A stretch of 64,000 nucleotides of DNA from Candidatus Obscuribacterales bacterium (GTDB taxonomy: Bacteria; Cyanobacteriota; Vampirovibrionia; Obscuribacterales; Obscuribacteraceae), in NCBI GenBank assembly GCA_019752635.1, contig JAIELX010000060.1, positions 62,001-126,000 on the forward strand, written 5' to 3'. Within the stretch, counting starts at the first letter, position 1. Every line of letters begins with the position of its first letter. Below, in pieces: positions 36,538-46,500 of the stretch. A program made the translations under genes and the position numbers. The notes under the pieces were generated by a model, which made no database searches, was not told the DNA's origin, and saw nothing but the letters and a program-made list of their open reading frames with translations.

Positions 36538-37230
36538 TTGACCTCGAACGATATATTGCTCGATAAAGCCAATGAAGCCCTCGGCGTCGTAGACGTTACA
36601 GAGGCCGATAAACTGTACGAAGAGCTCGTAAACGCAATCGAGGAAGTTCGGGGCAAGAACCAGAAGGAAGTTGCGGCGGAGCTGCAGCGGCTGGCGCGCG
36701 CAATAGAATCAGAAGGGCGAACGGACGACTCGATGCGACTTAAACAGCGCACCTGCGAAGTAATGTTGCGCATGAGTATGGCCGAGCGCCATCGGGGGCG
36801 GATGCCAGCGTTGATGCGTCCGCCGGCGGGCTCCACCGGTCCCGCTGTCGAGAGTCCGACTCGAAAGCTCGCGTTTCTGTATGTTGGCACTCAGAGTGTC
36901 GCCAATGAAGTCAGCTGGTTGAAGGGGGCTCTGGGAGCTGTTGAAACAAGGCGGCTGGAGGAGTCCGGTCGCGAGTACGTGTTTTTGTCCGTGCCTAACT
37001 CAGTACCGATCATGGTTGCCGAGGATGAACTTGTAGGACCATGGCTATCTGTTTTCGAGGCGGACAACCCGGATCAGGCCATCGATCATATTCGGCTGCA
37101 AGGGAGCGATTTACTCAAGGAAGAAGCTCGTGTTCCCGGGGGCAAGCTTACCTGGTTACGAAGCCACACTCGTCGCTTTGGCCTCATCGCCAGCAGCTGT
37201 CTGAGGCAATTTTTGCCCGGAACCACATAG
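36538..37230 (+). CDS. Helical (TPR-like) domain fused to a VOC-like domain
   Basis: A 230-residue protein. Residues about 1-80 are charged helices resembling a TPR pair (LDKANEALGVVDVTEADKL, EVAAELQRLARAIESEGRT). After a Pro/Gly linker, residues about 108-220 look like a glyoxalase/VOC half-barrel: a strand-helix start KLAFLYVGTQSVANEVSWLKGALG, then VFLSVPN, WLSVFEADNPDQAIDHI and a closing Gly-rich strand. VOC domains usually bind a metal by His/Glu; the usual ligands are not obvious, so catalysis is doubtful. TTG 36538 has AGGAGA seven bases upstream, better than TTG 36481. It leads a tight run of three genes with 28- and 26-base gaps. Confidence 0.6.
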   Translation: MTSNDILLDKANEALGVVDVTEADKLYEELVNAIEEVRGKNQKEVAAELQRLARAIESEGRTDDSMRLKQRTCEVMLRMSMAERHRGRMPALMRPPAGSTGPAVESPTRKLAFLYVGTQSVANEVSWLKGALGAVETRRLEESGREYVFLSVPNSVPIMVAEDELVGPWLSVFEADNPDQAIDHIRLQGSDLLKEEARVPGGKLTWLRSHTRRFGLIASSCLRQFLPGTT

Positions 37231-37258
37231 CCGTTACATCTCCAATCATGAGGTCAGT

Positions 37259-37630
37259 ATGGGCATTTTCGACGGATTGAAAAAGGTTGGTAAAGACGTC
37301 AGCAACCAGATGGACTGGCGTAAAGTGAACGTGCTTGGTGGTGATCTTGCTGCGGGCAAGTGGGATTTCAACGGGGGAATGATGACTCCGGACCCGAGCA
37401 GCGGTCTGGTTGAGTGTGTCGGGTTGTATGGCGAAATCGAACAGTTGACGGTTCAAACCGATGAAGCGGCCAAAGATTGGATGAAGAAACTGGGCGTTGC
37501 CGCCGGCTATCTTTCCGGTGGCAGCGGCAAAGAAGTTTGCGTGCTTGTGCAATTGAAGGATGGCAGAAAGTTTCTTGCTCAAGTAGATGCTCGAATTTAC
37601 CAGCAAATGGTTGCGTTCAGCATGCTCTAG
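37259..37630 (+). CDS. Small soluble protein, unknown function
   Basis: A 123-residue protein without a known family. It begins MGIFDGLKKVGKDVSNQMDW, then carries a strand-rich middle (VLGGDLAAGKWDFNGGMM, GLVECVGLYGEIEQLTV) and an amphipathic helix, and ends in a strand/helix pair (VCVLVQLKDGRKFLAQV, YQQMVAFSML). No signal peptide or membrane span. ATG 37259 has GAGG five bases upstream. It is the middle gene of a three-gene plus-strand run, between the helical-VOC fusion and a secreted protein. Confidence 0.65.
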   Translation: MGIFDGLKKVGKDVSNQMDWRKVNVLGGDLAAGKWDFNGGMMTPDPSSGLVECVGLYGEIEQLTVQTDEAAKDWMKKLGVAAGYLSGGSGKEVCVLVQLKDGRKFLAQVDARIYQQMVAFSML

Positions 37631-37656
37631 TTCCACATTGATATCCCTGGCGAGAT

Positions 37657-38193
37657 ATGTGGTGTGTTGTGCGCCTTACGAAAATCTACCGCATGGCTCT
37701 TGTCGCTTTGACACTATATGCGATGCTAATTGCAAATGCTGCCGCAGGCTTCGCTCAAGGAGTTGACACAACGAGCGAGTCAGCGTCTCGGAGTTTGTCT
37801 TCAATGAAAAAATTTGCCGATGCCATGGAAAAATTGCTCAAGCGCTACTACAAAGACATAAAGCGCATTGATATCTCGAGCGATGCAGTGCGGTTCGAGT
37901 ACAACAATATGAAATTCATGGTGCATCTTCCGCTCAAGACCGGTGAATGGCAGCCTGCTCACGAAGAGATCGGTCCGCAAAGACACGGCATTGCTTGTGC
38001 ACTCGGTCTTGCCCCCGGAAAGTGGATGGGCGCGGCGATGATGCCTCAAGTGTTTGACCATCATTACTATAAGGTCTTGGGTATGGCGCCTTATGACGAA
38101 GAAAACGACTGTCATTTGCACGCTTCTCTTTCCTACCCGAATCAGTCCAGACTTGATGAGAGAGTATCAAAAACTAGTCAACTCATTCGGTAG
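37657..38193 (+). CDS. Secreted protein, unknown function
   Basis: A 178-residue protein with an N-terminal signal peptide (hydrophobic MALVALTLYAMLIANAAAGFA, cut before QGVD). The mature part starts with a Ser-rich helix and an amphipathic helix (MKKFADAMEKLLKRYYKDI), followed by strands around RFEYNNMKFMVHLPL and a region rich in Gly, His and Pro (QVFDHHYYKVLGMAPYDEENDCHLH). The His/Asp clusters could bind metal but no motif is recognised. Start ATG 37657 has GGCGAG close upstream; ATG 37693 would still leave a signal peptide. Last gene of the run begun at 36538. Confidence 0.65.
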   Translation: MWCVVRLTKIYRMALVALTLYAMLIANAAAGFAQGVDTTSESASRSLSSMKKFADAMEKLLKRYYKDIKRIDISSDAVRFEYNNMKFMVHLPLKTGEWQPAHEEIGPQRHGIACALGLAPGKWMGAAMMPQVFDHHYYKVLGMAPYDEENDCHLHASLSYPNQSRLDERVSKTSQLIR

Positions 38194-38210
38194 TTACCTG
38201 GACTAGCGTA

Positions 38211-38849
38211 TCAGTTCAGCGGTAGCACTTCGTCGTGATTAAACGGCGCTGTGTCCTTGGAAATAACCATGCCGAAATTGAATAGCTTCTCCTTGCCATC
38301 GGTGTCGTGCCAGCGTCGGCTGAACTCCTCAGTCGCAATGAAGGTGTAGTTTCCCAACGTTGAAGGGTCCATAAAGTAGATGCGCTTGGTGTCGTAGCCA
38401 ATGGCAACTACATAGTGCCCGTCTTCCCAGTCGGTGGCGAAATCAACTTTTCGTTCCGGCCAGGCCTGAATCAGGCAGATAACCGGCAGCTTCTTGTCCA
38501 GCAAACCCTTCAATTCATCGAGAGTCATATTCTTATGAATGGCGACTTTGAAGCCTCGAGACTCGGAATATTCTGCCAGTCGCTGATAGGCTGTGCCTTG
38601 TTTATAGTTGGACTTGCATGCTTTGGCCAGGGTGTCTTCTCTGTGGGCGTCGCCCCAGTACCCGAGCACGCTTTGTAGTGCGGCAACGCCACACGTATAA
38701 CTTGTAGCCTGTCTGGTCATCGGCACGCGGATCGCTTCGGGAGGAAGCGAGTTCTCGGCCTGCGAAGGAGGGCAGTATGCGCCGCCGAGGGCGAAAATCA
38801 TCCCGGTGATCATTGTTAGGACCGTAACTGGTCGAACAACTCCGATCAC
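38211..38849 (-). CDS. Secreted C39-like cysteine peptidase
   Basis: A 212-residue exported papain-like peptidase of the C39/C39_2 group. A signal peptide (about 7-31) is followed by the catalytic Cys53 in TSYTCGVAALQSVLGYW. A helical middle (QGTAYQRLAEYSESRGF, LDELKGLLDKKLPVICLIQAW) leads to His in DWEDGHYVVAIGYD and Asp in FMDPSTLG, completing the triad. C39 enzymes cut double-glycine leaders when fused to ABC exporters; stand-alone secreted ones may act on other peptides. GTG 38849 has GAGG eight bases upstream. A small membrane protein gene lies 14 bases upstream on the same strand. Confidence 0.85.
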   Translation of the reverse strand: MIGVVRPVTVLTMITGMIFALGGAYCPPSQAENSLPPEAIRVPMTRQATSYTCGVAALQSVLGYWGDAHREDTLAKACKSNYKQGTAYQRLAEYSESRGFKVAIHKNMTLDELKGLLDKKLPVICLIQAWPERKVDFATDWEDGHYVVAIGYDTKRIYFMDPSTLGNYTFIATEEFSRRWHDTDGKEKLFNFGMVISKDTAPFNHDEVLPLN

Positions 38850-38863
38850 GGTGACGACCTCTT

Positions 38864-39040
38864 TTAGCCCGGTTCTCCGGTTCCCACGGACATTGCGAAG
38901 ATCAAGAAGAGTACGTTGAAGACTATAAAAGCGAGAACGCCGACAACAATTGCCCAGCGGGGGATTTCTCGTTTCACTTCATCGGATGTTTCCGCGGACT
39001 CAACAGCGAGTTCTTGCTGCTCTTGCGTTTCGACAGTCAT
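38864..39040 (-). CDS. Small single-span membrane protein
   Basis: A 58-residue protein: an acidic N-terminal part (TVETQEQQELAVESAETSDE), a short basic stretch VKREIPR, then one membrane span (WAIVVGVLAFIVFNVLFLIFA) and a Gly-rich end. Function unknown. ATG 39040 is preferred; a GTG at 39082 would add 14 residues and neither has a strong site. The stop is 14 bases before the C39-like peptidase gene, so the two are probably co-transcribed. Confidence 0.55.
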   Translation of the reverse strand: MTVETQEQQELAVESAETSDEVKREIPRWAIVVGVLAFIVFNVLFLIFAMSVGTGEPG

Positions 39041-39626
39041 TAGTGAGCACCGGTAAGTTGTGGCGATGACGCTATTGTCCACGAAAGCAGCCGAGGACAG
39101 TCTAAAACTCGCTTAAAGGTCTCCGCATCCGCCTAATTTCTACTAAGTAATCGTGGACGGCAATACAGGTTAAGACGCTGCCATACTGGTCATTCTTGCA
39201 AGGAGCGTTAGGTGTCGAATCCCTCAATCGCCGCTGCCGCTTGACAAGCGGCGGTTTGTCTACTATGCTCGATATTGAGTGCACTTGCACGGCGCTCATT
39301 TACTTCAAAAAACTTACTATTCGTTCAACAATCAAACCCGAACAAGTTCGCGAGAGTACGTGCTGAGCCATTTTTTTGGAAGAGCGCATACATTTGGCGT
39401 CGCGCATCTTAGTGGGCGCTTCTGATTGCGACTGCTAGAGTACTTCTCCGGTACCACCCGCTAAAGTGCTTCCTTGTCGGCTTTTCGCCGGCTGATTGTT
39501 TTACCGGGTTGGCGCGAGTGTCATCAGCGTGGATGCTTGCGGTACTATATGCGGTATCACGGGCTTGCTTTTGCAAGCGTGGTATCCAGCCTTGCACATT
39601 ACGTACCCGCATTTTGGAGCAAGCAG
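39041..39626. other. Intergenic stretch, no gene supported
   Basis: The 586 bases between the divergent small membrane protein and Sel1 genes hold no convincing coding frame. A hairpin GCCGCTT/AAGCGGC (39236-39252) with a three-base loop is followed by GGTTTGTCT, a weak terminator-like element with no gene to end. The codons open from 39474 into the Sel1 gene look non-coding. Confidence 0.5.
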
Positions 39627-41057
39627 ATGTTGACCGGCGAAAGCGATTTTCACATTTTTGAGCGCACGGCTTCTGTCCTTCGCTACGCCGAGAAAGGCAA
39701 TGCCCGGGCGCAGTTAAGAGTGGCGAAGATGTTATGGCACGGTGACGGACTTGCTCCTGACCGCGATGCTGCGCAGCAGTGGCTCAATAGAGCGGCTCTC
39801 GACGGTCTAACCGACGCGCAGTTGATGTTGGGGGATATCTGGCGACTGGGACTGAATGGTGTCTCGTCGGAGCGAATTGCCGCGTTCTGGTATGCCAGAG
39901 CAGCCGAGGCTCATTCACCTGAGGGCTTGTATCGATTAGCACTTTGTTTTCGCCATGATTCCACTTCGTCAAATATAAATGGAAGGCGCTGGCTTGCGAT
40001 CATGCAGCAATCCGCAGAATGTGGATATAGAAGGGCCATGTTAACGCTGGCGGACCACTACCTCGCTGGAAATGTCTTTGCAAGGAATTGGGCAATGGCC
40101 CTTCATTGGTACTTGCAGGCGGCGGAAACCGGTGAATTATCTTCTCTCTTTCTTATCGCACAGATTTTTCGAAAAGGCGGTTACGGCGTGTCGGTGGACA
40201 TGAACAAAGCCTTACACTATTTCCGTGAAGCAGCTCGGGCCGGACTGTGGCCGGCTCGAGTGGAGTTGGCGCGCACATTGCTTCATCTCGATGTTCACTC
40301 CGAGGAAGCGATTGAATGGCTGGACGACATCCTTACCGGGGCGACAAGAGCTGACGTGGTATCAGCCGTCAAGAAAATCCGCAGCGGTGAACTGCATATT
40401 GCTCCATGGACCGAACCGGTTCCTCCCCTGCGGGAGTCTACCCCTGCTACTCCTGCCGATGGCGACTCTGTGGTGCTGTCCGGCGTGGATGAGATTTTGA
40501 TGCTGTGTCACATTGGCGATGCCGGGGCTCAGTATGAACGGGCCGAGATCCTTTGGCACGAAGGGCGCCACGAGGAGTCGATCGAGTGGCTCGAACGGGC
40601 TGCTCACGGTGGTTTTGCCGAAGCGCAGTATCGAATGGCGATGGTGTATAAAAACGGGTATCCGCTCTGTCATGACCGAGAGCTGCTAGCCTATTGGTGC
40701 CACCTGGCAGCGGAACAGGGGCATCGCCGAGCGCGCTCTTTGCGCGCTCAGTTGTTCGATTGTGCTACCGATGAGACAGCGGACACAGAGGTAGAAGTTT
40801 GGGTCTGCAGGGCTGCCGGATTGTCGGCACAGTTGGAGAAGCCGTTCCATGCCGATGAGATTATTGATAGCGAACCGAGAGGGACGCTCTATCGAAGGGT
40901 GCTTTCCGGGGGAGACCTTCTGGTAGTAATCAGACTGACCGTAGCTTCGGATGGCAAACATTCCCGAGTTTTCTGGCTCCGGGTGCCATCGGAAATTGTA
41001 TCCGTACAAACTGCCCTGAGTTGGGCGCTGGGACAATTGAACGATAATTTAGTCTAG
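39627..41057 (+). CDS. Sel1-repeat protein
   Basis: A 476-residue protein made largely of Sel1-like repeats (a TPR relative of about 36 residues). Units include KGNARAQLRVAKMLWHGDGL, DGLTDAQLMLGDIWRLGLNG and AAETGELSSLFLIAQIFRKGG, with two more after a Pro-rich break near residue 270 (GAQYERAEILWHEGRHEES, GFAEAQYRMAMVYKNGY). The last 100 residues are not repeats and look alpha/beta. Sel1 proteins act as adaptors for protein complexes. No signal peptide is seen with ATG 39627, which has GGAG seven bases upstream; TTG 39474 would add 51 unlikely residues. It stands alone. Confidence 0.85.
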   Translation: MLTGESDFHIFERTASVLRYAEKGNARAQLRVAKMLWHGDGLAPDRDAAQQWLNRAALDGLTDAQLMLGDIWRLGLNGVSSERIAAFWYARAAEAHSPEGLYRLALCFRHDSTSSNINGRRWLAIMQQSAECGYRRAMLTLADHYLAGNVFARNWAMALHWYLQAAETGELSSLFLIAQIFRKGGYGVSVDMNKALHYFREAARAGLWPARVELARTLLHLDVHSEEAIEWLDDILTGATRADVVSAVKKIRSGELHIAPWTEPVPPLRESTPATPADGDSVVLSGVDEILMLCHIGDAGAQYERAEILWHEGRHEESIEWLERAAHGGFAEAQYRMAMVYKNGYPLCHDRELLAYWCHLAAEQGHRRARSLRAQLFDCATDETADTEVEVWVCRAAGLSAQLEKPFHADEIIDSEPRGTLYRRVLSGGDLLVVIRLTVASDGKHSRVFWLRVPSEIVSVQTALSWALGQLNDNLV

Positions 41058-41257
41058 TTTCGTGTGTAGCGGACCGGTTAGCCTGCGTAACCGATCCGCA
41101 ATTCCTCCCCGACGACTGTAGGCTCTGGCGAACCGCGACCCGTAACTTGGTACCACCATTAGTGGCTCGAGTACTTGCACATTTGTCTTAACTCTTTTCG
41201 GGCGCTCAGTGTCATGTCCGGTGTGTATGTATGGCTATTGTTCGCGTCTTCCGGCTG

Positions 41258-41602
41258 CTATGCGTCCTGGTCTTCGTCTTCCCTGTCGCGTGTCTCCGTA
41301 GTTTCCTGCTGCTGTTCAAATTCGTCGTTTTGTGCACGTTGTCGTCGTGCGCCTTGCGATGCATGACCGCCTTTGCGCCCCGCTTCGGCCGCTTCCTCAG
41401 ATGTGAATTCATGGGCGCGTCCGGACTTGTGCGCAGCCTTGCCTCCCTTGCGACCTGCTTCTGCTGCTTCTTCCGACGTAAACTCGTGTGCGCGGCCCGA
41501 TTCGTGCGCTGCCTTTCCTCCTTTACTTGCGATCTCTCTTTGTTTCTCTGGAGGCATTGCCGCAAATCCGCGGTGTGATTTTCCTTCTTTCTCCTGTGCC
41601 AT
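41258..41602 (-). CDS. KGG-repeat stress-induced protein
   Basis: A 114-residue hydrophilic protein of the stress-induced KGG family (related to general stress protein 10/YciG). After MAQEKEGKSHRGFAAMPPEK come KGG motifs in near-identical 25-residue units, ESGRAHEFTSEEAAEAGRK and KSGRAHEFTSEEAAEAGRK, then a Gln/Glu/Arg/Asp-rich disordered tail. Such proteins are induced by desiccation, osmotic or stationary stress in other bacteria; exact action is unknown. ATG 41602 has an excellent AAGGAGG seven bases upstream. The gene is single with 326 bases of upstream non-coding DNA. Confidence 0.88.
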   Translation of the reverse strand: MAQEKEGKSHRGFAAMPPEKQREIASKGGKAAHESGRAHEFTSEEAAEAGRKGGKAAHKSGRAHEFTSEEAAEAGRKGGHASQGARRQRAQNDEFEQQQETTETRDREDEDQDA

Positions 41603-41928
41603 GGTCTTTCCTCCTTGGGAGCTTATGAGATCTGACCAATCGGGGATACGAATGTTCCGAATTGCAATTCTTCTATCCAATCTAAAAGTCGCTTTAACCC
41701 TCTGGGAATGGCATCAATGGCGCATCTCTAATGATAGCTGCAGCGTTGGCACACACACAGGTTTGTTTGTCGGATAATTGAAAAACGGTACGGACTTGTC
41801 CGTGCAAAAGCTAGTCCTGGCGCCGCTTTTGTCGGTATCCCGGGCTTAATATAGTGGTGGCACATTTGGTGTGCGCATGCGGATGGTGAAAAGAAAGCTG
41901 CCAATGGCAGTGCACTGACAATTGACTG
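41603..41928. other. Intergenic stretch upstream of the KGG gene
   Basis: No coding frame is supported. It holds a 14-base inverted repeat ACGGAC-TT-GTCCGT (41790-41803), which could be an operator or part of the KGG gene leader. Just after the DUF429 gene end, a small minus-strand hairpin CTGCC-ATT-GGCAG (41898-41910) is followed by CTTTCTTTT, a possible weak terminator for that gene. Confidence 0.4.
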
Positions 41929-42828
41929 TTATACCGTGAGAAGCTTCCCTGGCTCATAAATCCAGCCTTCGATCAACACATCAACGTTATCACCTTCAAG
42001 CGGATCGGCGAAGAGTGATGCATCATTGGCGTGCATAGCGGTGGCATAGCAAGCAACTACGGCATCGAACGCGTTGTCCGAATCAACAATAAAGTGCTCG
42101 AATTTTTGAGGGATGAACAGCTTAGGAATCCCATGCTTGACTCGTTCTCGGGAGGACAAGAGCCCTTGAAGCAAATGATGACGCACCGATTGCATCTTGT
42201 CCTTTTCTTTCTTGTCTTTGACTTTGTAACCAGTGTCGGGCAGACCAAGGCATTTGAGCGTCGCTCGCGGATAGACTTCCAAGACCGTACAGCGACCTTC
42301 GACCGCATCTTGAAATGGTTGTACGGCAAACTTTTCCGGATTCATTGATGCCAGCGTTCGCATTCCATGCCAGGTCATCTGAACCATGGAAGGATTGGCG
42401 CGATGCAGAGGGCTAACACCTTGAACCGTCGCTGATTTGTCTGTAAAGCGCTTCGACTCTTTCCTAAATAAGTGTACGTAATCTTGAAACTGTTCCAGAG
42501 GCATAAATACCAGATGCTCCACGACTTCCTGCCATTCCTGGAATTTAGGACGCTCAGCCTTATCGGCAAGGTAATCGAGAAAATCGCGTGGAAGCGAAAA
42601 TGGAAAATCGAAACCGACCGAATGCAATGAAGCTAATTTACCGATTTCAGCAGATAAGGCATGCGTGCCAATTTTGGACAAACGGGTCAATTCCAATCCC
42701 GCACCAGTGAGAGTGCCAACTGCCAGCCACGTCTCATTTGGCAATTCTTTTGATCCGCTGCAGTCTGCCCCGGCAATTGTTATTTCTGTCGGACCGGAGC
42801 GAATGAGGTTGAGTTTATCGAATCCCAT
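41929..42828 (-). CDS. DUF429 protein (predicted RNase H-like fold)
   Basis: A 299-residue soluble protein of the DUF429 group. The first strand carries ITIAGADCSGSKE with an acidic residue, followed by VGFDFPFSLP, and later LEVYPRATLKCLGLP and SDNAFDAVVACYATAMH. These acidic positions fit the predicted RNase H-like nuclease fold of the family, but no activity is established for it. ATG 42828. Neighbours give no clue: a KGG stress gene follows on the same strand after 326 bases, and a small protein gene lies divergent upstream. Confidence 0.78.
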   Translation of the reverse strand: MGFDKLNLIRSGPTEITIAGADCSGSKELPNETWLAVGTLTGAGLELTRLSKIGTHALSAEIGKLASLHSVGFDFPFSLPRDFLDYLADKAERPKFQEWQEVVEHLVFMPLEQFQDYVHLFRKESKRFTDKSATVQGVSPLHRANPSMVQMTWHGMRTLASMNPEKFAVQPFQDAVEGRCTVLEVYPRATLKCLGLPDTGYKVKDKKEKDKMQSVRHHLLQGLLSSRERVKHGIPKLFIPQKFEHFIVDSDNAFDAVVACYATAMHANDASLFADPLEGDNVDVLIEGWIYEPGKLLTV

Positions 42829-43152
42829 AGTGCTACTCCGATATATCTAGTGTTAGTGGCACATAATTCTACCCCGGGGATCGCTCTGCTCCCGCCGAGA
42901 CCCGGCCGCAAACGCTACTTTATCCGCCGGTGGGCTTGGCATCCAATAAATTCTCAACGCACAATTTGGCGCCGCACTGAGGAACAATGCGTGAAAGGTT
43001 GAAGTCTTAAGCCTTTGCGGGCGTTTTGCCACCTCGATTGTCAGATGCCGATAACATGGTTAAGTGATTAGAGATCTTTTCAGTTGATCTTTTGCGTGGA
43101 ACAATTAAGACGTGGTGCTATTTGTATTTTTCACTTGGAAAGAGGTCAGGAG
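42829..43152. other. Intergenic stretch between divergent genes
   Basis: The 324 bases between the DUF429 gene and the small gene at 43153 hold no frame I trust. AT-rich tracts near 43070-43130 (including TTGCGT at 43092 and TGCTAT at 43116) may serve the plus-strand gene as a promoter, but match consensus poorly. Confidence 0.35.
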
Positions 43153-43389
43153 ATGGCAAAAGCTAAGGATGCCCCAGCCGACGCCCCCGCGAAAGCCGAC
43201 GGTCCGGCGGCAGTGATTCTTGAAATTCGTACGCCTTCGGGCGAAGTCTGGGGGCAGATAATGGCTCCGGCAAAGGACTTCAAGACGGGGTCCAGTGGTT
43301 TCTATGCTAACGGTAAAATAATGGATCCGACCACTGGAAACCGATTCCAGGTCGGCTGCAATATTATTCTCATCGGCAGCAAGAAGTAG
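43153..43389 (+). CDS. Small protein, unknown function
   Basis: A 78-residue protein: an Ala/Asp/Lys/Pro-rich start (MAKAKDAPADAPAKADGP) and then a compact strand-rich part (AVILEIRTPSGEVWGQI, GFYANGKIMDPTTGNRFQV, NIILIGSKK). It has no signal peptide or Cys pair. ATG 43153 has GAGG seven bases upstream plus AGGAG abutting it; in-frame codons from 43084 look non-coding. A strong terminator 82 bases after the stop supports a real, separately transcribed gene. Confidence 0.65.
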   Translation: MAKAKDAPADAPAKADGPAAVILEIRTPSGEVWGQIMAPAKDFKTGSSGFYANGKIMDPTTGNRFQVGCNIILIGSKK

Positions 43390-43470
43390 GTCAGGACCTG
43401 ATTACCAGCTCCTTGAGCAGGGCAGTCCTCGTGACTGCCGTGTTCGGGTACTGCTATCGAATCATTTAAC

Positions 43471-43502
43471 CCGGGAGCGGTGATATACGCTCCTGGTTTT
43501 TT
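43471..43502 (+). terminator. Rho-independent terminator
   Basis: CCGGGAGCG and CGCTCCTGG pair over nine bases (one G-U) around an eight-base loop, followed by six T. It ends the plus-strand small gene at 43153-43389. The minus strand has no U-run after the hairpin, so it is not a clear terminator for the convergent 43513 gene. Confidence 0.85.
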
Positions 43503-43512
43503 GCTTACCGTG

Positions 43513-46500
43513 TTACACGAACAAGGAGCTCCATATCGAGTCGTTAATACCTTGTCCGGTCTGGTAGTTCGGATCTCGCGCAACTTGTTGCATAGTTCGA
43601 TTGTCTAATCGGAAACGATCGAGTCTGTCCTGTTGGAGCGCACGGGCCGGATCATTTGCCGGCATCGAACTCAATCGCACTTGTTCGACCTGGCGACGCT
43701 CATCGAGATCTGCCAGCGCGGATACTGAACGCACTTCCAGGTCTTTGGTCCGACCGTTATTGCTGAGAAACTCCTCCGTGACCTCTATATAGCGCGGATT
43801 TTGTGCACTCTGTTCGGCGCCTATGATACGCGTGACCGCGTTGATAGCTTGCATGCCGTGCGGACCGCTGTTGCCGGCGCGTTCCACGACAAGATTCACG
43901 GTAGCCATGTCCTGCATCTGAAAGTCCGAAAAACCGCCGGAGCGCTGTATTGAGCCGATACACGAGCCAATATTGGCGATGCTTGTGCCTCTTCCTTCCA
44001 GTTCAGTCATCAGACTCGGAAGTGCCATGGAAGCTGCGTCGGGAATTCCCTGCTGCTCGCCTGTCGCGCGGATAAAGGTCTCCACCACGCCTGGTGCCAG
44101 GTTAGGATTGCGCAACTGCTGTGATACACGAAGAACTGCAGTGACGTGATCGTGGTTGACTTGTCCACCGTTGTCCGCGATTGCTTCGGCCGCGATGCGA
44201 ATGTTCTGATTGCTGATAGTTTGAATGCCGGCCCGTGAGAGCGCTGCCACAACAGGGACGCTTCGGTAGTCCGTTACTTGACCTGTGGCGAAATGCTGAG
44301 CGGTGTCCATGATTTCTTTTATCGGCAATGAGTCCGATGAAGAAGCATGGTATTTGCCTTGCACTGCAACTTCCGTTGCAACCGGCAGAATGCTTCCGGA
44401 AACCCCGCCATCCATTAGTTTCGCGGCGACGTTGATGTGGTCGGCCGTCATCGCTCCCAGTGAACCTCCATTTTCCACCACGCTGAGAATGGCGTTTAGA
44501 GTTCTGGTGTCGTTGCCGGTACCAACCATGCTCATATTCTTACTGACTATTTGCAGTTTACGCTGTGCCGATGGTGAATTTATGTTGGCGATGTCCGAAC
44601 CCATGAATTCGTAGATTGACGGTGCCACGTCCGGATTCATGACCGTACGCATTGGAATCCCGTGCATTTCGCCTGTTTTCAGCGCCGAGCACGAAGTCTC
44701 CAGAATCATTTGCATTGTTTGCTCTCGTGTTTCTCCGACTGCCGGGACGATGGTGGCATCCAAGTCCGATATGGTGCGAATCGACGCGAGATTGGTGCCG
44801 GCACGTACTCTTCCCATTTGTTGCGCCACATACGGTGCCGCCGTTGATAAACATGAGTACGCCACTCCTGCGTCTTTGCCGGTATCCGCTGCGAGCCCGG
44901 CGACATAACTGCCGCAGGTCGGGTTGAGGTCGGCTTGCCCGGAAACCTGAAACATTGCAAGTGCTGTGTTTACTTGATCCGCCGGGAGTGCGCGAGCCAT
45001 TTCGCCCAAACCAAGCTGTGATACTGCCAGTGGTTCGTCGCCGTATCGTTCGTTGGCGATCGGATTCAGGTATGACAGCACCGCGAAGACTGCTTGCTTT
45101 CTGCGCGAAGGATGCATTCCCTGGATTGCCATGTTTTGCATGGCACCGCGCGTTGCCATATTGATCGGAATGCCTCCGTGGATAAGGGCATCTGTCGCGG
45201 GACCGATGTTTCTGTTCCAGGGCGATTCCGCCGATTCGGGATTGGTGATCAGGTGAACGGCCATCGCGTCTCGATCCGGAGTCCATTCGCCAAAACGCTG
45301 GTTTAGATAGCTGGTGAAGGCGTTGCCCTCTCCGCCGCTCATATAGGCTGCTGAGCCGTCTACTGCTGCAGAGAAGATTCCTTTGTTGAAGTTTTCCTTC
45401 GCCCACGGAGTCATATACCAGCTGTGACCGTTTGCGTTCAGCCAGTTTGCAATTAGACCCTGCTTGAATCCTTTCGGTTGGTGAGCGCCGTTGTCGAAAG
45501 CGGCTTGTCTTGCGGCATCGCGCGCCGGATCATCGTGAGCGACGGTATTGGCAAATGACGCCGTATATAGTGCGCGAGTTTGTTCCGCTTCGTTGGCCCC
45601 GTTTGCTAGATTGACGCGCGATACTCCGTTTTCAGCGGTTCCCAGAATGCTTGTGGCTGCTTGGTTGTGACGAATTCCCACGCCACTCATCGACGTCAGC
45701 TGTGCCGTCAGTTTTCTCATTGGCACATGGCTGAAATTGGATTCGTCCCAATTTTCCACCGCTGGTGTCTTCCATGAATAGGGTTCAGTATTTGGTTTGA
45801 ATTCACCGCCAGTGAAGGCCGCCGCTTTTCCACCGGTCGAAACGGCTGCATTGCCAGTGGTGGATGACGCTGCAGTCCCTCCCGGTGGTGCGAACGACAT
45901 CGGTCTTGGTCCCGGTGTCTGTGGTTTGGAAGGAGGCGGTGTCATCTGTAATGCGGTCGCTTGCGTAAGATTCGCTGTAAATCCGTCTTTGTTTTCTTCT
46001 GCCGTGCCGGTGCCGGGCATCCCCGGTATGCCCGGGGGTTGATCCGTTGCCGGCTTCATGGTCGGTGGCGTCAGACCCGATGCCCCTGGTGTGCCGGTCA
46101 GTTTGTCCGGTGGCGTGCCGAGTCCGGTGCCAAATCCTCCTGCACTGGCGCCCATTCCGCCCCATCTGGTGCGTTCGTCCTCGCTCGTTTTGTTCAACGT
46201 GTTGAGCAACTGCGGATTTTCGACATTTCCCGTCAGTCCGTGTTGGACTGAGTTTGATCCAACGAACTGACCTTGGACCATCTTCTCTTCGATTGCTCGA
46301 GTGATTAACGATGATGCGCCCGAAGAGAGAACGCCGCTCAGCCCGGTGAAGGCTTTGAGTAATCCTCCGGTGATCAGACCCGCGCTTACGAAGTCTGACA
46401 TCGGGCTAATTTGGGCGCGTGCCAAAAAGCCGGGTACCTGAATCATCATCTGCAGAACACCTATTGCGATGAGGATTTTGCCCCAGGGATTGAAGTTGGA

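Noticed and set aside
39205..39255. A T-loop-like GTCGAATCC suggesting a tRNA
   Set aside because: No matching T-stem, acceptor stem or anticodon arm could be folded around it.
39102..39299. Minus-strand 65-codon frame upstream of the small membrane protein
   Set aside because: Composition is not protein-like, there is no start site signal and no recognisable motif.
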